From Alphaproteobacteria bacterium (GTDB taxonomy: Bacteria > Pseudomonadota > Alphaproteobacteria > Rhizobiales > JAJFHC01), in contig JAJFHD010000096.1 in the NCBI GenBank assembly GCA_021775805.1, positions 96,050 through 160,049 on the forward strand: a stretch of 64,000 nt of DNA, read 5' to 3'. The position numbers and the translations under genes were made by a program. The notes beneath the pieces are model-generated. The model was not told the origin of the DNA. It searched no databases and saw only the letters and a program-made list of their open reading frames with translations. Below, one piece after another: positions 42,823 through 50,756 of this stretch. Numbering within the stretch: the first letter of the stretch is position 1; each line of letters starts with the position of its first letter.

Positions 42823-44438
42823 TTCTTTGCTCCCGATCCAGCCGTTGTGAACAGACCGACCGTTCCCACCTGAAAGCGTACGTCCTCCAAAAGCTGCGGC
42901 AATTCGTTCAGCAGCAAGGACGCCGCCTTGCGGTCGTGCAGGGCGTCCAGGCGCCTGTCGAGCCGGGGTGTCCCGTCGGGACTTGAAATCACCACCAGAT
43001 GGTCGGCACCGAACGGTTCCCGGATACAGAACGGCAAACTGAAGGTCTGACCGACCTCGACCCTGCCATGATATCGGTTGTCCGGAGACGGCGGCCACGG
43101 GATCAGAAACTGAACGGTGCCGTCGGTACCGAGATTGAAAACCGAGATCCGCGGATGTTCATGCCCCTCAAGTGTCACGGAGACCTGCGAGCCGGCTTCG
43201 TGCGCTCGGTGGTCGGGGGCAATTCTCAAGCGCAGCGGATTCGACGCCGAAAGATCTCTCAGCGCACGCAGCAGCAACCACTTGTCCACAAGGCCTTGAA
43301 TCGCAGAAGCCTGGGCATGGGCGCCAAGACGGGCCACCACATCTCCGGTCGCATTGATCACATCACCGCTTCCGAAATCCCAGACCAGATCCGCACGCCC
43401 CGTGTCGGCTTTGTACACACTGTTCAACCCGCCATAATACGTACTTACGTCATCGGCTCCGACGATGCGCAAGCCCAGTTGGTTTTTCCTGGCACTGCCT
43501 TCTGTCGCGGCATCAATACGGCCCAGACCCTTCTTGTTGACCTGCAAGGCGATCTCCGTCGGCCGTCCACGCGGCGCCATCTGGGGAAACTGGCGCCCTT
43601 CGGATACCGTCCGCACACTCTCCACAAGATAGTTTTCCAGTTCGCGCGTGTTGACGACGCCGTCCAGATTGCGATCCGCATCGCCCCTGAGCGCGTTGGC
43701 AAATGACCAGGAAAGCGCCCCTCGGGCTTCACCGTCAATCGGCACCTCGATCACCAGTTCATGATCCTGGACAGCACCGAAAAATATCACGTTGTCGAGC
43801 TGTTCGCGGTTGATGGATGCGGCATCCGGATCCGGCGGCGGCAGGGTGTCGTCGACGATTTTCCCGTACCCGCCCAAGCGCGTACGCGCCGTGCCCGCGC
43901 GAGGGTCAAATCCCCGGGTCGCTGTACCCGAATGACAGGAATCCGCCAGGAAGATAATCTTTAGGTGGCGGGCATTCACGAACAGTTTGTGGATTTCATC
44001 ATCGACAATGCGCTGTCCGTTTCCTGAAGGCCCGGTGTGAAACCCTGCAAGCTGAAAGGTCTCGTCCAAACGGTCCTTTTCGCTTCCCTTTATGCGCTCA
44101 GGCTCCTGGCCACCATGTCCTGCGTAAGAAAAGATCACCGTGTCGCCAGGTTTTGCTTCCGCAACGATGTCCGCCCAGGCCGAAAGAATTGCCTCGCGCG
44201 TTGCGGCCCTGTCGAACAGTGTGTAGATCCGGGCAGCGCCCGCCGCCTCCAGCGCCTGATTGATGTCTTTGGCGTCGTTGACAGCACCCGCGAGCGACGG
44301 CAGGTTTTCGTAATCGTCGATGCCCACAACCAGCCCAAACGTGGCGCCAGGCGACGGTGTCGGCATGATCAGGAACGACAAGGCAATGGCAACGGCGCCG
44401 GCCATTGGATTCCTCATATGGCGCATTACACCGGTCAT
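42810..44438 (-). CDS. Secreted caspase-family protease with EF-hand-like loop
   Basis: The 542-residue partner protease has a signal peptide (about residues 1-31) and a caspase domain with His108 in SYAGHGGQ and Cys168 in LADSCHSGT. The EF-hand-type loop DRNLDGVVNTRE is again at 255-266. A long C-terminal region has a DUF4384-like stretch (HEAGSQVSVTLEGHEHPRISVFNLGTDGTVQFLIP). It overlaps the OmpA gene upstream by 4 bp and the second caspase downstream by 13 bp, so the three are made as a unit. The two caspases are only distantly similar, suggesting different substrates or an active and regulatory pair. Confidence 0.9.
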   Translation of the reverse strand: MTGVMRHMRNPMAGAVAIALSFLIMPTPSPGATFGLVVGIDDYENLPSLAGAVNDAKDINQALEAAGAARIYTLFDRAATREAILSAWADIVAEAKPGDTVIFSYAGHGGQEPERIKGSEKDRLDETFQLAGFHTGPSGNGQRIVDDEIHKLFVNARHLKIIFLADSCHSGTATRGFDPRAGTARTRLGGYGKIVDDTLPPPDPDAASINREQLDNVIFFGAVQDHELVIEVPIDGEARGALSWSFANALRGDADRNLDGVVNTRELENYLVESVRTVSEGRQFPQMAPRGRPTEIALQVNKKGLGRIDAATEGSARKNQLGLRIVGADDVSTYYGGLNSVYKADTGRADLVWDFGSGDVINATGDVVARLGAHAQASAIQGLVDKWLLLRALRDLSASNPLRLRIAPDHRAHEAGSQVSVTLEGHEHPRISVFNLGTDGTVQFLIPWPPSPDNRYHGRVEVGQTFSLPFCIREPFGADHLVVISSPDGTPRLDRRLDALHDRKAASLLLNELPQLLEDVRFQVGTVGLFTTAGSGAKKCRY

Positions 44439-45355
44439 TCGATCAACTCCACGCGGCGGTCCATCTGGAACCGCTGCTCGTCGCTGTACTGGGAAACGTC
44501 GTCCGGCTGAAAACGCTCATCTTCTCCCCTCCCGGCTGTGGTGATCCGGCCCGCATAATTCTGTTTCTGGAGAAAATCTTTCACAGCTTTTGCGCGGCGC
44601 TCGGAAAGGCTCTGGTTGTAGGCGTTTGTGCCTCGAGGGTCGGTGTGTCCAACCAATGTGACGTCAGGCGAATTCCGTGCCTTGAGTTGAAACGCAAGAT
44701 CGATAACTGCGGCCTGCCCCTTGTCGTCAAAGTCGACAGAGTCCACCAGAAAGGTAATCGGCACAGCCCGCGCCGTCGGGACAAAACCCCTCACGCCACG
44801 GGCGCCAAGCCCGGTTGGCACGCCGGCCCGGTTGCGGGGCGCCGGCACATAGGATGCGGAAAGCAGGCGCTGGGTTTCGGCTTTCTTGAATATGGCGCGA
44901 ATGACATCTTTAGGCGGCGGCGACTTGGTCAGGTTTTCGTCTGCAATGACTTCAAGCGATTCCTGGAAACGCCGCGAAGCCGCTTCCGTGTTCCCCGACC
45001 CGGCTTCCACGTCGCCGAGCATGGCCAGGACCTGCCATAGGCGATTGTATTGCAGAGTGGCCTCCAGATTTGCTTTCTGGCTTTCCGCCGTGGCGCCTGC
45101 CTGCATCGCCGCTTCAATCTTCTCCGCCAGGCGAACCGCGACTTTACGGCCGAGACCTTCGCGATACTCATCGGTGCAGTCGGCCATGTTGGCGGCCGCA
45201 TTCCAGAATTGCCTGAACTGCTCCAACGTTGCACCGCCGCCAAGGGCCTCGACTTCCTTGTGTAACCCGGCACAGGTGGTCGCAGCCTTGACCGGATTCG
45301 CCGTAAGCACGGCGATCGCTGCCAGGCCCAGTACGCCAACCACAAGTTTCTGCAT
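44435..45355 (-). CDS. OmpA-domain protein at the head of the caspase operon
   Basis: This 306-residue protein has a signal peptide (about residues 1-24), a helical middle with tandem short repeats resembling TPR/SEL1 (residues 60-150), and a C-terminal OmpA domain. The latter shows ITFLVDSVDFDDKGQAAVIDLAFQL, LVGHTDPRGTNAYNQSLSERRAKAV and MDRRVELIE, with the peptidoglycan-binding Asp and Arg. A link between the cell wall and the caspases is a sensible inference. It precedes both caspases with a 4-bp overlap, and a perfect CRP site lies 88 bp upstream. Confidence 0.87.
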   Translation of the reverse strand: MQKLVVGVLGLAAIAVLTANPVKAATTCAGLHKEVEALGGGATLEQFRQFWNAAANMADCTDEYREGLGRKVAVRLAEKIEAAMQAGATAESQKANLEATLQYNRLWQVLAMLGDVEAGSGNTEAASRRFQESLEVIADENLTKSPPPKDVIRAIFKKAETQRLLSASYVPAPRNRAGVPTGLGARGVRGFVPTARAVPITFLVDSVDFDDKGQAAVIDLAFQLKARNSPDVTLVGHTDPRGTNAYNQSLSERRAKAVKDFLQKQNYAGRITTAGRGEDERFQPDDVSQYSDEQRFQMDRRVELIE

Positions 45356-45405
45356 TGGATTACGCCTCCCGTGTTCCCGGCAAATCCCAACATTGTTGCC
45401 ATTCG

Positions 45406-45458
45406 ATCATAGTCGAATATGGGGTGCGCGTGGAAGGCTGCATGTGACGTGAATCACA
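45406..45458 (-). promoter_or_regulatory. CRP-type site upstream of the OmpA-caspase operon
   Basis: TGTGA-CGTGAA-TCACA at 45443-45458 is a perfect CRP consensus. Downstream on the minus strand are a CATATTC stretch (about 45421-45415) and TATGAT (45411-45406), either of which could be the -10. An additional 6-bp-arm repeat ATTCGA-N6-TCGAAT occupies 45401-45418. The operon's ATG is at 45355. Confidence 0.72.
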
Positions 45459-45531
45459 GCCGGCACGAAAGATCGCTCAGGCTATTTCGGGACCGTGGCT
45501 CTTGCGCCCATTCAAGGGTTTCGTCAGAATT

Positions 45532-47823
45532 TCACCGTGGAAGCCCGGGCATGGGCGGCGGTGTTCGGTCAAAATAGACATTTGACATGATGTTGTTCCA
45601 GTACTTTGCCGGCAGGCCGCCGCCGGTCACGCTCTGCATCGGCTTGTTGTTGTCGTTTCCAAGCCAGATTGCGCAGACAAGATCGGCTGTGTAACCCACA
45701 AACCACGCATCCCGGAAGTCGTTGCTGGTGCCGGTCTTGCCCGCCGCATCCCGCACGAAAGCCGCCCTCTTGCCGGTACCCGTGCGCAAGACCTCCCTCA
45801 ACATGCGGTTGACGGTTTTCACCAGGGTCTCGTCGAGCACCTGTTCTGACTCCGGAGCACGGCGCCAATACACAACCTTGCCGTCAAGACGCTGGGCGGC
45901 AAGAATGCCGAAGGGTTCGATGCTGCGCCCGCCATTGGGCAGCACGGCGTAAGCGCGGACAAGGTCAATCATCGTCGTCTCCCCCACGCCAAGCGCCATG
46001 CTGATCTTAGCAGGAATCTTCGCCCGCATGCCCATGCGCTTCACCAGCGCCGTCACGTTGTGGCGGCCGACCTCGCGGGTCAGCCGGACGGTCGCCGCAT
46101 TGCGCGACTGGGCAAGCGCGTCCATGAGGCTCTGGCTGCCGGAGTAGGTATTGTCGAAGTTTCGCGGATACAGTCTGCCGTCAACCCTGATCGGCTTGTC
46201 CTCGATCACCGACGACGGCGACCATCCGGCCTCAAGGGCTGCAATATAGACAAACGGCTTGAAGGCCGACGCCGGCTGTCGCCAGGCCTGGGTTGCCCGG
46301 TTGAACTGGTTGAGCTGGTAGTTTGTGCTGCCCATCATGGCCCGCACCGCACCGTCGGGAGACATGACAAGAATCGCCAGCTGGCCGGCATTGCGGCGGC
46401 GGGCTTCGCCGTGCATCTTCTGGGCCGCATGCTGGGCATAATACTGTATCAACGGATCCAGGGTGAGCAGGATCCGGTACCGGGCACCGGGCTTGAGCTC
46501 AAGGCCTTCGATCCGCTTGAGTGAAAGCCAGTCGCGATAGAACTGATACTGGATCTTCTGGTAGACCCGGTCGCCGGTCTTCAGGGCCTTACCGTGTTTG
46601 CGTGACCACAACTGGGTCAGACGGCGGCTCTGATTGCTGCCCATGATGCCGCGATCCACCAGCATGTCGAGGATGACCTTGGCCCGTCGGTGAGTGGCTT
46701 TCCGGCGATGGGGATTCCAGCGCCCGGGACTTGGCAGCGCCCCCACCAGCATCGCCGCCTGGTAGAGATTGAGGTGCTTGGCCCGGACGCCGAAATAATA
46801 ACGCGATGCCTGTTCGATGCCGTAAATGCCGTTGCCGAAATAGACCCGGTTCAGATAAAGCTCGAGAATTTCCTTCTTGGTCAGCGAAAACTCAAGCTTG
46901 AAGGCAAGAACCAGTTCTCTGATCTTGCGCATGGCGGTCTTGTCGCCGGTGAGAAAAAGATTGCGCGCCAGTTGCTGGGTCAGCGTACTGCCGCCTGCCC
47001 CCAGCGGGCCTCCGGATCTAAAGCGCTTCACATAACCCGCGACCGCCCTGAAGGTACCGATCGGATCAATGCCCGGATGATACCAGAACCGGCGGTCCTC
47101 GCTGGCCACCAGGATTTCAACGATATCTTCCGGGACATCCTCGTACTGGACCGGTATCGGAAAAATCGGACTGGCGAAGCTTATACCGCCGTCGCGCCTG
47201 ACCGTAACCTCGAGGCTTGGATGGCCGACCAGTTGCTTGATCTGGTTTATGTTGGGCAGCTGGCTGCTGATGAACAATCCGAATCCGGCCAGCACCACGG
47301 CGACGGTGACGGCCGCCCTGAACCAGAAACGGGTAAATCTGAGTGCAAAACTGTCACGGGTGTAATTTGCCGCCTGTTCGCGGCAAAGTGCCGACGTGCG
47401 CAGGTTCCATGACGACCGGGGCTCGCGGCCGGGCAGTTTGAGCTGGGTCCTGATCTTGCGCCCCAGCCGCCGGACCGAACGATCACCCAAAAGAGTGACC
47501 CCCAGCACCACTTCGACAAGCGGATTGGCGATGAAGTGCTCGAGCGTGCCGATTCCGAGAAAGATATGTTCATGATCGACGTCCCGGGTGAGAAACCGCC
47601 GCACGTTCGCATTCTCACCGATGATCTTGAGGAAGTCGTCCTTGGTCTGTCCCAGCAGGACATAAAGCACCGCGATCCGCAGCATGGTGTCGACATTGCA
47701 GGTCACATTGTCCGGCCGGTTGTGCTTCCACCACGGTATCAGCGGCCGCACCCTTTTGCGGTCATGCCGCAGGATCCGCCGCATCCGCCCATGCAATGCA
47801 TTGAGGGGCTGTTGAAAAATCAT
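45532..47823 (-). CDS. Class A penicillin-binding protein (PBP1A type) with N-terminal extension
   Basis: The 763-residue bifunctional enzyme polymerises and cross-links peptidoglycan. A single membrane segment lies at about 170-187, followed by the GT51 domain (SEDRRFWYHPGIDPIG at 241-256, GGSTLTQQLARNLFL at 278-292, catalytic Glu in SED) and a transpeptidase domain with SAFK at 519-522 and KTGTSNDF near residue 700. Unusually, about 165 residues precede the membrane segment instead of a short tail, with two hydrophobic helices (NVDTMLRIAVLYVLLGQT and FIANPLVEVVLGVTLLG). They may form a cytoplasmic or membrane domain. The ATG at 47823 is used. It is not clearly part of the caspase operon. 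Confidence 0.9.
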   Translation of the reverse strand: MIFQQPLNALHGRMRRILRHDRKRVRPLIPWWKHNRPDNVTCNVDTMLRIAVLYVLLGQTKDDFLKIIGENANVRRFLTRDVDHEHIFLGIGTLEHFIANPLVEVVLGVTLLGDRSVRRLGRKIRTQLKLPGREPRSSWNLRTSALCREQAANYTRDSFALRFTRFWFRAAVTVAVVLAGFGLFISSQLPNINQIKQLVGHPSLEVTVRRDGGISFASPIFPIPVQYEDVPEDIVEILVASEDRRFWYHPGIDPIGTFRAVAGYVKRFRSGGPLGAGGSTLTQQLARNLFLTGDKTAMRKIRELVLAFKLEFSLTKKEILELYLNRVYFGNGIYGIEQASRYYFGVRAKHLNLYQAAMLVGALPSPGRWNPHRRKATHRRAKVILDMLVDRGIMGSNQSRRLTQLWSRKHGKALKTGDRVYQKIQYQFYRDWLSLKRIEGLELKPGARYRILLTLDPLIQYYAQHAAQKMHGEARRRNAGQLAILVMSPDGAVRAMMGSTNYQLNQFNRATQAWRQPASAFKPFVYIAALEAGWSPSSVIEDKPIRVDGRLYPRNFDNTYSGSQSLMDALAQSRNAATVRLTREVGRHNVTALVKRMGMRAKIPAKISMALGVGETTMIDLVRAYAVLPNGGRSIEPFGILAAQRLDGKVVYWRRAPESEQVLDETLVKTVNRMLREVLRTGTGKRAAFVRDAAGKTGTSNDFRDAWFVGYTADLVCAIWLGNDNNKPMQSVTGGGLPAKYWNNIMSNVYFDRTPPPMPGLPR

Positions 47824-48135
47824 ACCGTAACCTGACCGCGCTTAGCTGATGCTGGGATGCTATCCATTCGCTGGAGACTTCTCAACGAATACCGGACATA
47901 CGCAAAAACCCGGCAATCTGCGCGGACCGCTGCATCGCTGCCCGGGACCAAGCGCTGCCAGCCACGAGAATCACAACCGGTGCCAACGCAAATACGTTCG
48001 TCATATTGTGCCGTCGCCTCATCAACCCGATCCTATACTATTTTGAACGGACCACTAAGATTCTCCGGTCGATTGCCTGACCGGGTTCGTGTGCTAAGCT
48101 CTGGCTTGATCTTGAACTGCACTATGGGGGACGGC
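47824..48135. other. Divergent intergenic region between PBP and TPR genes
   Basis: About 310 bp separate the divergent PBP and TPR genes. TATACTATTTTGAACGG near 48032 resembles a rightward promoter. I see no CRP-type site, small gene or repeat. Confidence 0.4.
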
Positions 48136-48876
48136 ATGTTGGGAAAACACACAAGGGGCTTCTGCCTTTTGGCTGCTTTGTTTGTCGGCATCACGGCAGG
48201 GCAAGCCCGGTCCGGTGACGTTCAGGACTGTATTAGCGGCAAAGGCGAGAACGCCACCCGCGGTTGTTCAAGCATCATCGACAGCAAGCAGATCAACGGC
48301 CAACCGGCCAGCGCCAGGGAACTCGCCGACGCTTATGTATTCCGGGGCATGGGTTATTTCGGTCTCAGGATGTTTGACCGCAGCGTCGCCGACATGAACG
48401 CGGCAATCGACCTCAACCCGCAGCATGCGGCCGCCTTCTACAACCGCGGCCTGGCGCACGCCATGCAATCCAAACACGAAGACGCCATCGCCGACTACAC
48501 CAGGACCATACATCTTGAGCCGCGTCACGAAAGGGCCTTCAACAACCGCGGCAATGTCTATCACAGGGCCGGCAAATTCCATCTCGCCGTGCAGGACTAC
48601 ACAAGGGCAATCGAGATCAATCCCGGCGACAGCTTGACCTACAGCAATCGCGGCGGCGCCTACAATGCACTGGGCCGGACCGGCCTCGCCCTCGACGATC
48701 TCAATGCGGCCATCAGGCTCAATCCTGAAAACGCCGGCGCCTACGTCAACCGCGCCTTTACCTTGAGAAACACCGGCCGGTTTAAGAGTGCTATCGCCGA
48801 TTACCGGCGCGCCCTGGAACTCAACCCCTCTCTCAAGCAGGCACAGCAGGGCCTCGCCCTTCTGACCGGTCAGTAG
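48136..48876 (+). CDS. Secreted tetratricopeptide repeat protein
   Basis: This 246-residue protein has a signal peptide (hydrophobic LLAALFVGITAGQA at about residues 10-23) and five to six TPR units. The repeats share the pattern AAFYNRGLAHAMQSKHEDAIADYTRTIHLEP, with NRG at the start of nearly each unit, as in NlpI-like proteins. TPRs hold partner proteins; the partner is unknown. The ATG at 48136 has GGGGG seven bases upstream. It runs in the same direction as the PqqD-like gene 63 bp downstream. Confidence 0.86.
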   Translation: MLGKHTRGFCLLAALFVGITAGQARSGDVQDCISGKGENATRGCSSIIDSKQINGQPASARELADAYVFRGMGYFGLRMFDRSVADMNAAIDLNPQHAAAFYNRGLAHAMQSKHEDAIADYTRTIHLEPRHERAFNNRGNVYHRAGKFHLAVQDYTRAIEINPGDSLTYSNRGGAYNALGRTGLALDDLNAAIRLNPENAGAYVNRAFTLRNTGRFKSAIADYRRALELNPSLKQAQQGLALLTGQ

Positions 48877-48939
48877 TTGCAGGAAATTGCCGGTTATTTT
48901 GGCTTGAGAACGGCAGATCCAGTCGCTAGAGTCTGCATC

Positions 48940-49329
48940 ATGCCGAAGTACACACTACGAGACAATGGATCCGCCTGCCGCTTCTTCGACGGCGAGGCCG
49001 TGTTGGTCAATGCCGACACATCGGCCTACTACAGCATGAATGTGACGGGCACGTATGTTCTGCAGGAACTCATCGTTTCCGGTCGGGAAGCGGAAGACGT
49101 GTCGCGTACCCTGGAGGATGAGTTCGGTGCATCTGCCACGGATCTCGGCGGCGACGTGCAAAATGCCATTGTCGAACTCGAGACCGAAGGTCTTATTGCC
49201 GTCGCGGAGGACTGGAGCCCCAATCCGAAAATCGAAAGCGGTGGTGAATTCGGCCTTCCGGACACCTACGAGAAACCGGAATTGTATTGTCACGGCAACC
49301 TCGAACAACTGATTCTCAGCGGAGAATGA
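48940..49329 (+). CDS. PqqD-family peptide-chaperone-like protein
   Basis: The 129-residue protein has a PqqD-like winged helix (about residues 10-90): EAVLVNADTSAYYSMNVTGTYVLQELIVSGREAEDVSRTLEDEFG. PqqD domains bind leader peptides of ribosomal peptides, or in the HprK-associated group act in other modification systems. A 40-residue tail follows. It overlaps the next gene by 4 bp and is in a tight run with S24/S26-like, HprK-like and glycosyltransferase genes. No radical SAM enzyme, cyclase or precursor peptide gene is visible. The ATG at 48940 gives the normal start. Confidence 0.82.
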   Translation: MPKYTLRDNGSACRFFDGEAVLVNADTSAYYSMNVTGTYVLQELIVSGREAEDVSRTLEDEFGASATDLGGDVQNAIVELETEGLIAVAEDWSPNPKIESGGEFGLPDTYEKPELYCHGNLEQLILSGE

Positions 49330-49781
49330 TTCTCGGCATGACCGACGCCGACAGGATCAGACTGATCGGGAAAGAGCTTCAGGTCGAGCTGTCGTCCACC
49401 GAAAACTCGCTCTATTTTCATGGCACAAGCATGTCACCGTTCCTGCAGGAAGGTGATCTTGTCATTGTCCGGTCGGTTGCATGGAAAGACCTTCGCCTGG
49501 GCGACATCGTCACATACCGACATGAGGAAAAGTTCCCCACCCGGCGGATTGTCAGGATTTGGGGAGACTGGCTCACTCTGCGATGCGACGGTTAGGTGGA
49601 TGTTGAGTACTACGCGCAAGCCGAAGACTTTTTAGGGCGGGCCGAAGCCCGGTTTCGGGACGGGCAGTGGCTTACGATCAAGAACCCTGAGTGGCGGTAC
49701 GCGACCGTCCGCGCGATGCTGCAGGCCTGGAAACCGATTGTGCGCCTCTGGTTTCAGTCCGTCCGGCAGCGCAATCGATGA
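49326..49781 (+). pseudogene. S24/S26 signal-peptidase-like gene interrupted by an in-frame amber codon
   Basis: Reading from the ATG at 49326, the protein starts with the S24/S26 pattern FHGTSMSPFLQEGDLVIVRSV (Ser in TSMSP) and continues with RLGDIVTYRHEEKFPTRRIVR. At codon 90 a TAG (49593-49595) interrupts it directly after LTLRCDG. The same frame then continues without further stops (VDVEYYAQAEDFLGRAEARF...) to a TGA at 49781 that overlaps the next start. The downstream part has the expected end of the family, so the intact gene would encode 151 residues. It is either a recent nonsense mutation, a sequencing error or read through. The usual Lys base is also not evident. Confidence 0.68.
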
Positions 49782-50746
49782 GGCCCGCATGGATGACCGA
49801 CGCGCAAGCGCGGACGGGCGCTCTTCGGATCGGAAGTCTGTGTGTTCACGTCGACGCCACGTGCGACATCTACCTGGAGGATCTTGCGGCAATCTACTGC
49901 ACCGCGTTGCTGGACACCCGCGGCTCACCCTCTGCTGGACTCTATCTATCGATTGTCGACGCCCCAGGTCCGCCGCCCGTCAGGGTTCCCGTGGACGGTA
50001 TGATCCTGACCCCCGACGGAGGGCTCCACACCGAAGCGATGTTTGCCCAGACAGCTCTGGAAGGCGGTGTGCCGCGAGCCCAATTCACCGTGTTCGCTCA
50101 AGACCTCACTCCGGACGAGCGGCAGATCTATCTGGTGGTGCTGCTCAACAAGATTCTCTTCCGGATGGGTTACATGAGACTGCACGCCTCGGCAGTCGCG
50201 CTCGACGACAAGGTGAGCGTCTTCATCGGCGACCGCGGCGCAGGCAAGAGCAGCACCTGCGCGTTCCTCGCCGGCCGTGGGGCCCTTGTGCTGGCGGACG
50301 ACGACGTGTTTCTGAACTACAATGGCAAAACCTGTGCGGTCAGTGGCTGCGACGAAACCATGCGGATCATGGCCGATGCTGAAGCGCAGCTGTTCGGCCG
50401 GCTGGATGTGCCGGCCACATTGTTTGGGGGAATCCCGAAGAAGCAGATCGCTACCGCCGACCGTTTTGCGGCTGAACCGTACGTGGACCATGATCTGGAT
50501 CGGATGTTCTTTTCCCGTGTTGGAGCAAGCTACAGTGTCAGGCCTCTGACCCCGGGTCACGTGGTCATGCGCCTGATGAACACATTGATTCCCTCCAACC
50601 GGTTCGCCGGCGCCGGCGATCACGCGCAAACGTTGGACTACCTGGCCGATATCGCCGGCAAGGTTGACGCATACGAGTTGACCTTGAGCCGGGACTTCAC
50701 AGGTCTTGATCGCCTCTTTACGTTCCTCAAAGGTGTTGGAAATTGA
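49778..50746 (+). CDS. HPr-kinase-like (HprK-related) protein
   Basis: The 322-residue protein resembles the C-terminal catalytic half of HPr kinase. LHASAVALDDKVSVFIGDRGAGKSSTCAFLAG (about 135-166) contains the Walker A loop GDRGAGKSS (151-159), and LVLADDDVFLNYNG contains the catalytic acidic pair. Homologues next to PqqD-like proteins have been termed HprK-related kinases and are not tied to the sugar phosphotransferase system. In some lasso-peptide clusters similar kinases phosphorylate the peptide. The ATG at 49778 overlaps the previous stop by 4 bp. The substrate is unknown. Confidence 0.82.
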   Translation: MRPAWMTDAQARTGALRIGSLCVHVDATCDIYLEDLAAIYCTALLDTRGSPSAGLYLSIVDAPGPPPVRVPVDGMILTPDGGLHTEAMFAQTALEGGVPRAQFTVFAQDLTPDERQIYLVVLLNKILFRMGYMRLHASAVALDDKVSVFIGDRGAGKSSTCAFLAGRGALVLADDDVFLNYNGKTCAVSGCDETMRIMADAEAQLFGRLDVPATLFGGIPKKQIATADRFAAEPYVDHDLDRMFFSRVGASYSVRPLTPGHVVMRLMNTLIPSNRFAGAGDHAQTLDYLADIAGKVDAYELTLSRDFTGLDRLFTFLKGVGN

Positions 50747-50756
50747 GGTTGCACCC

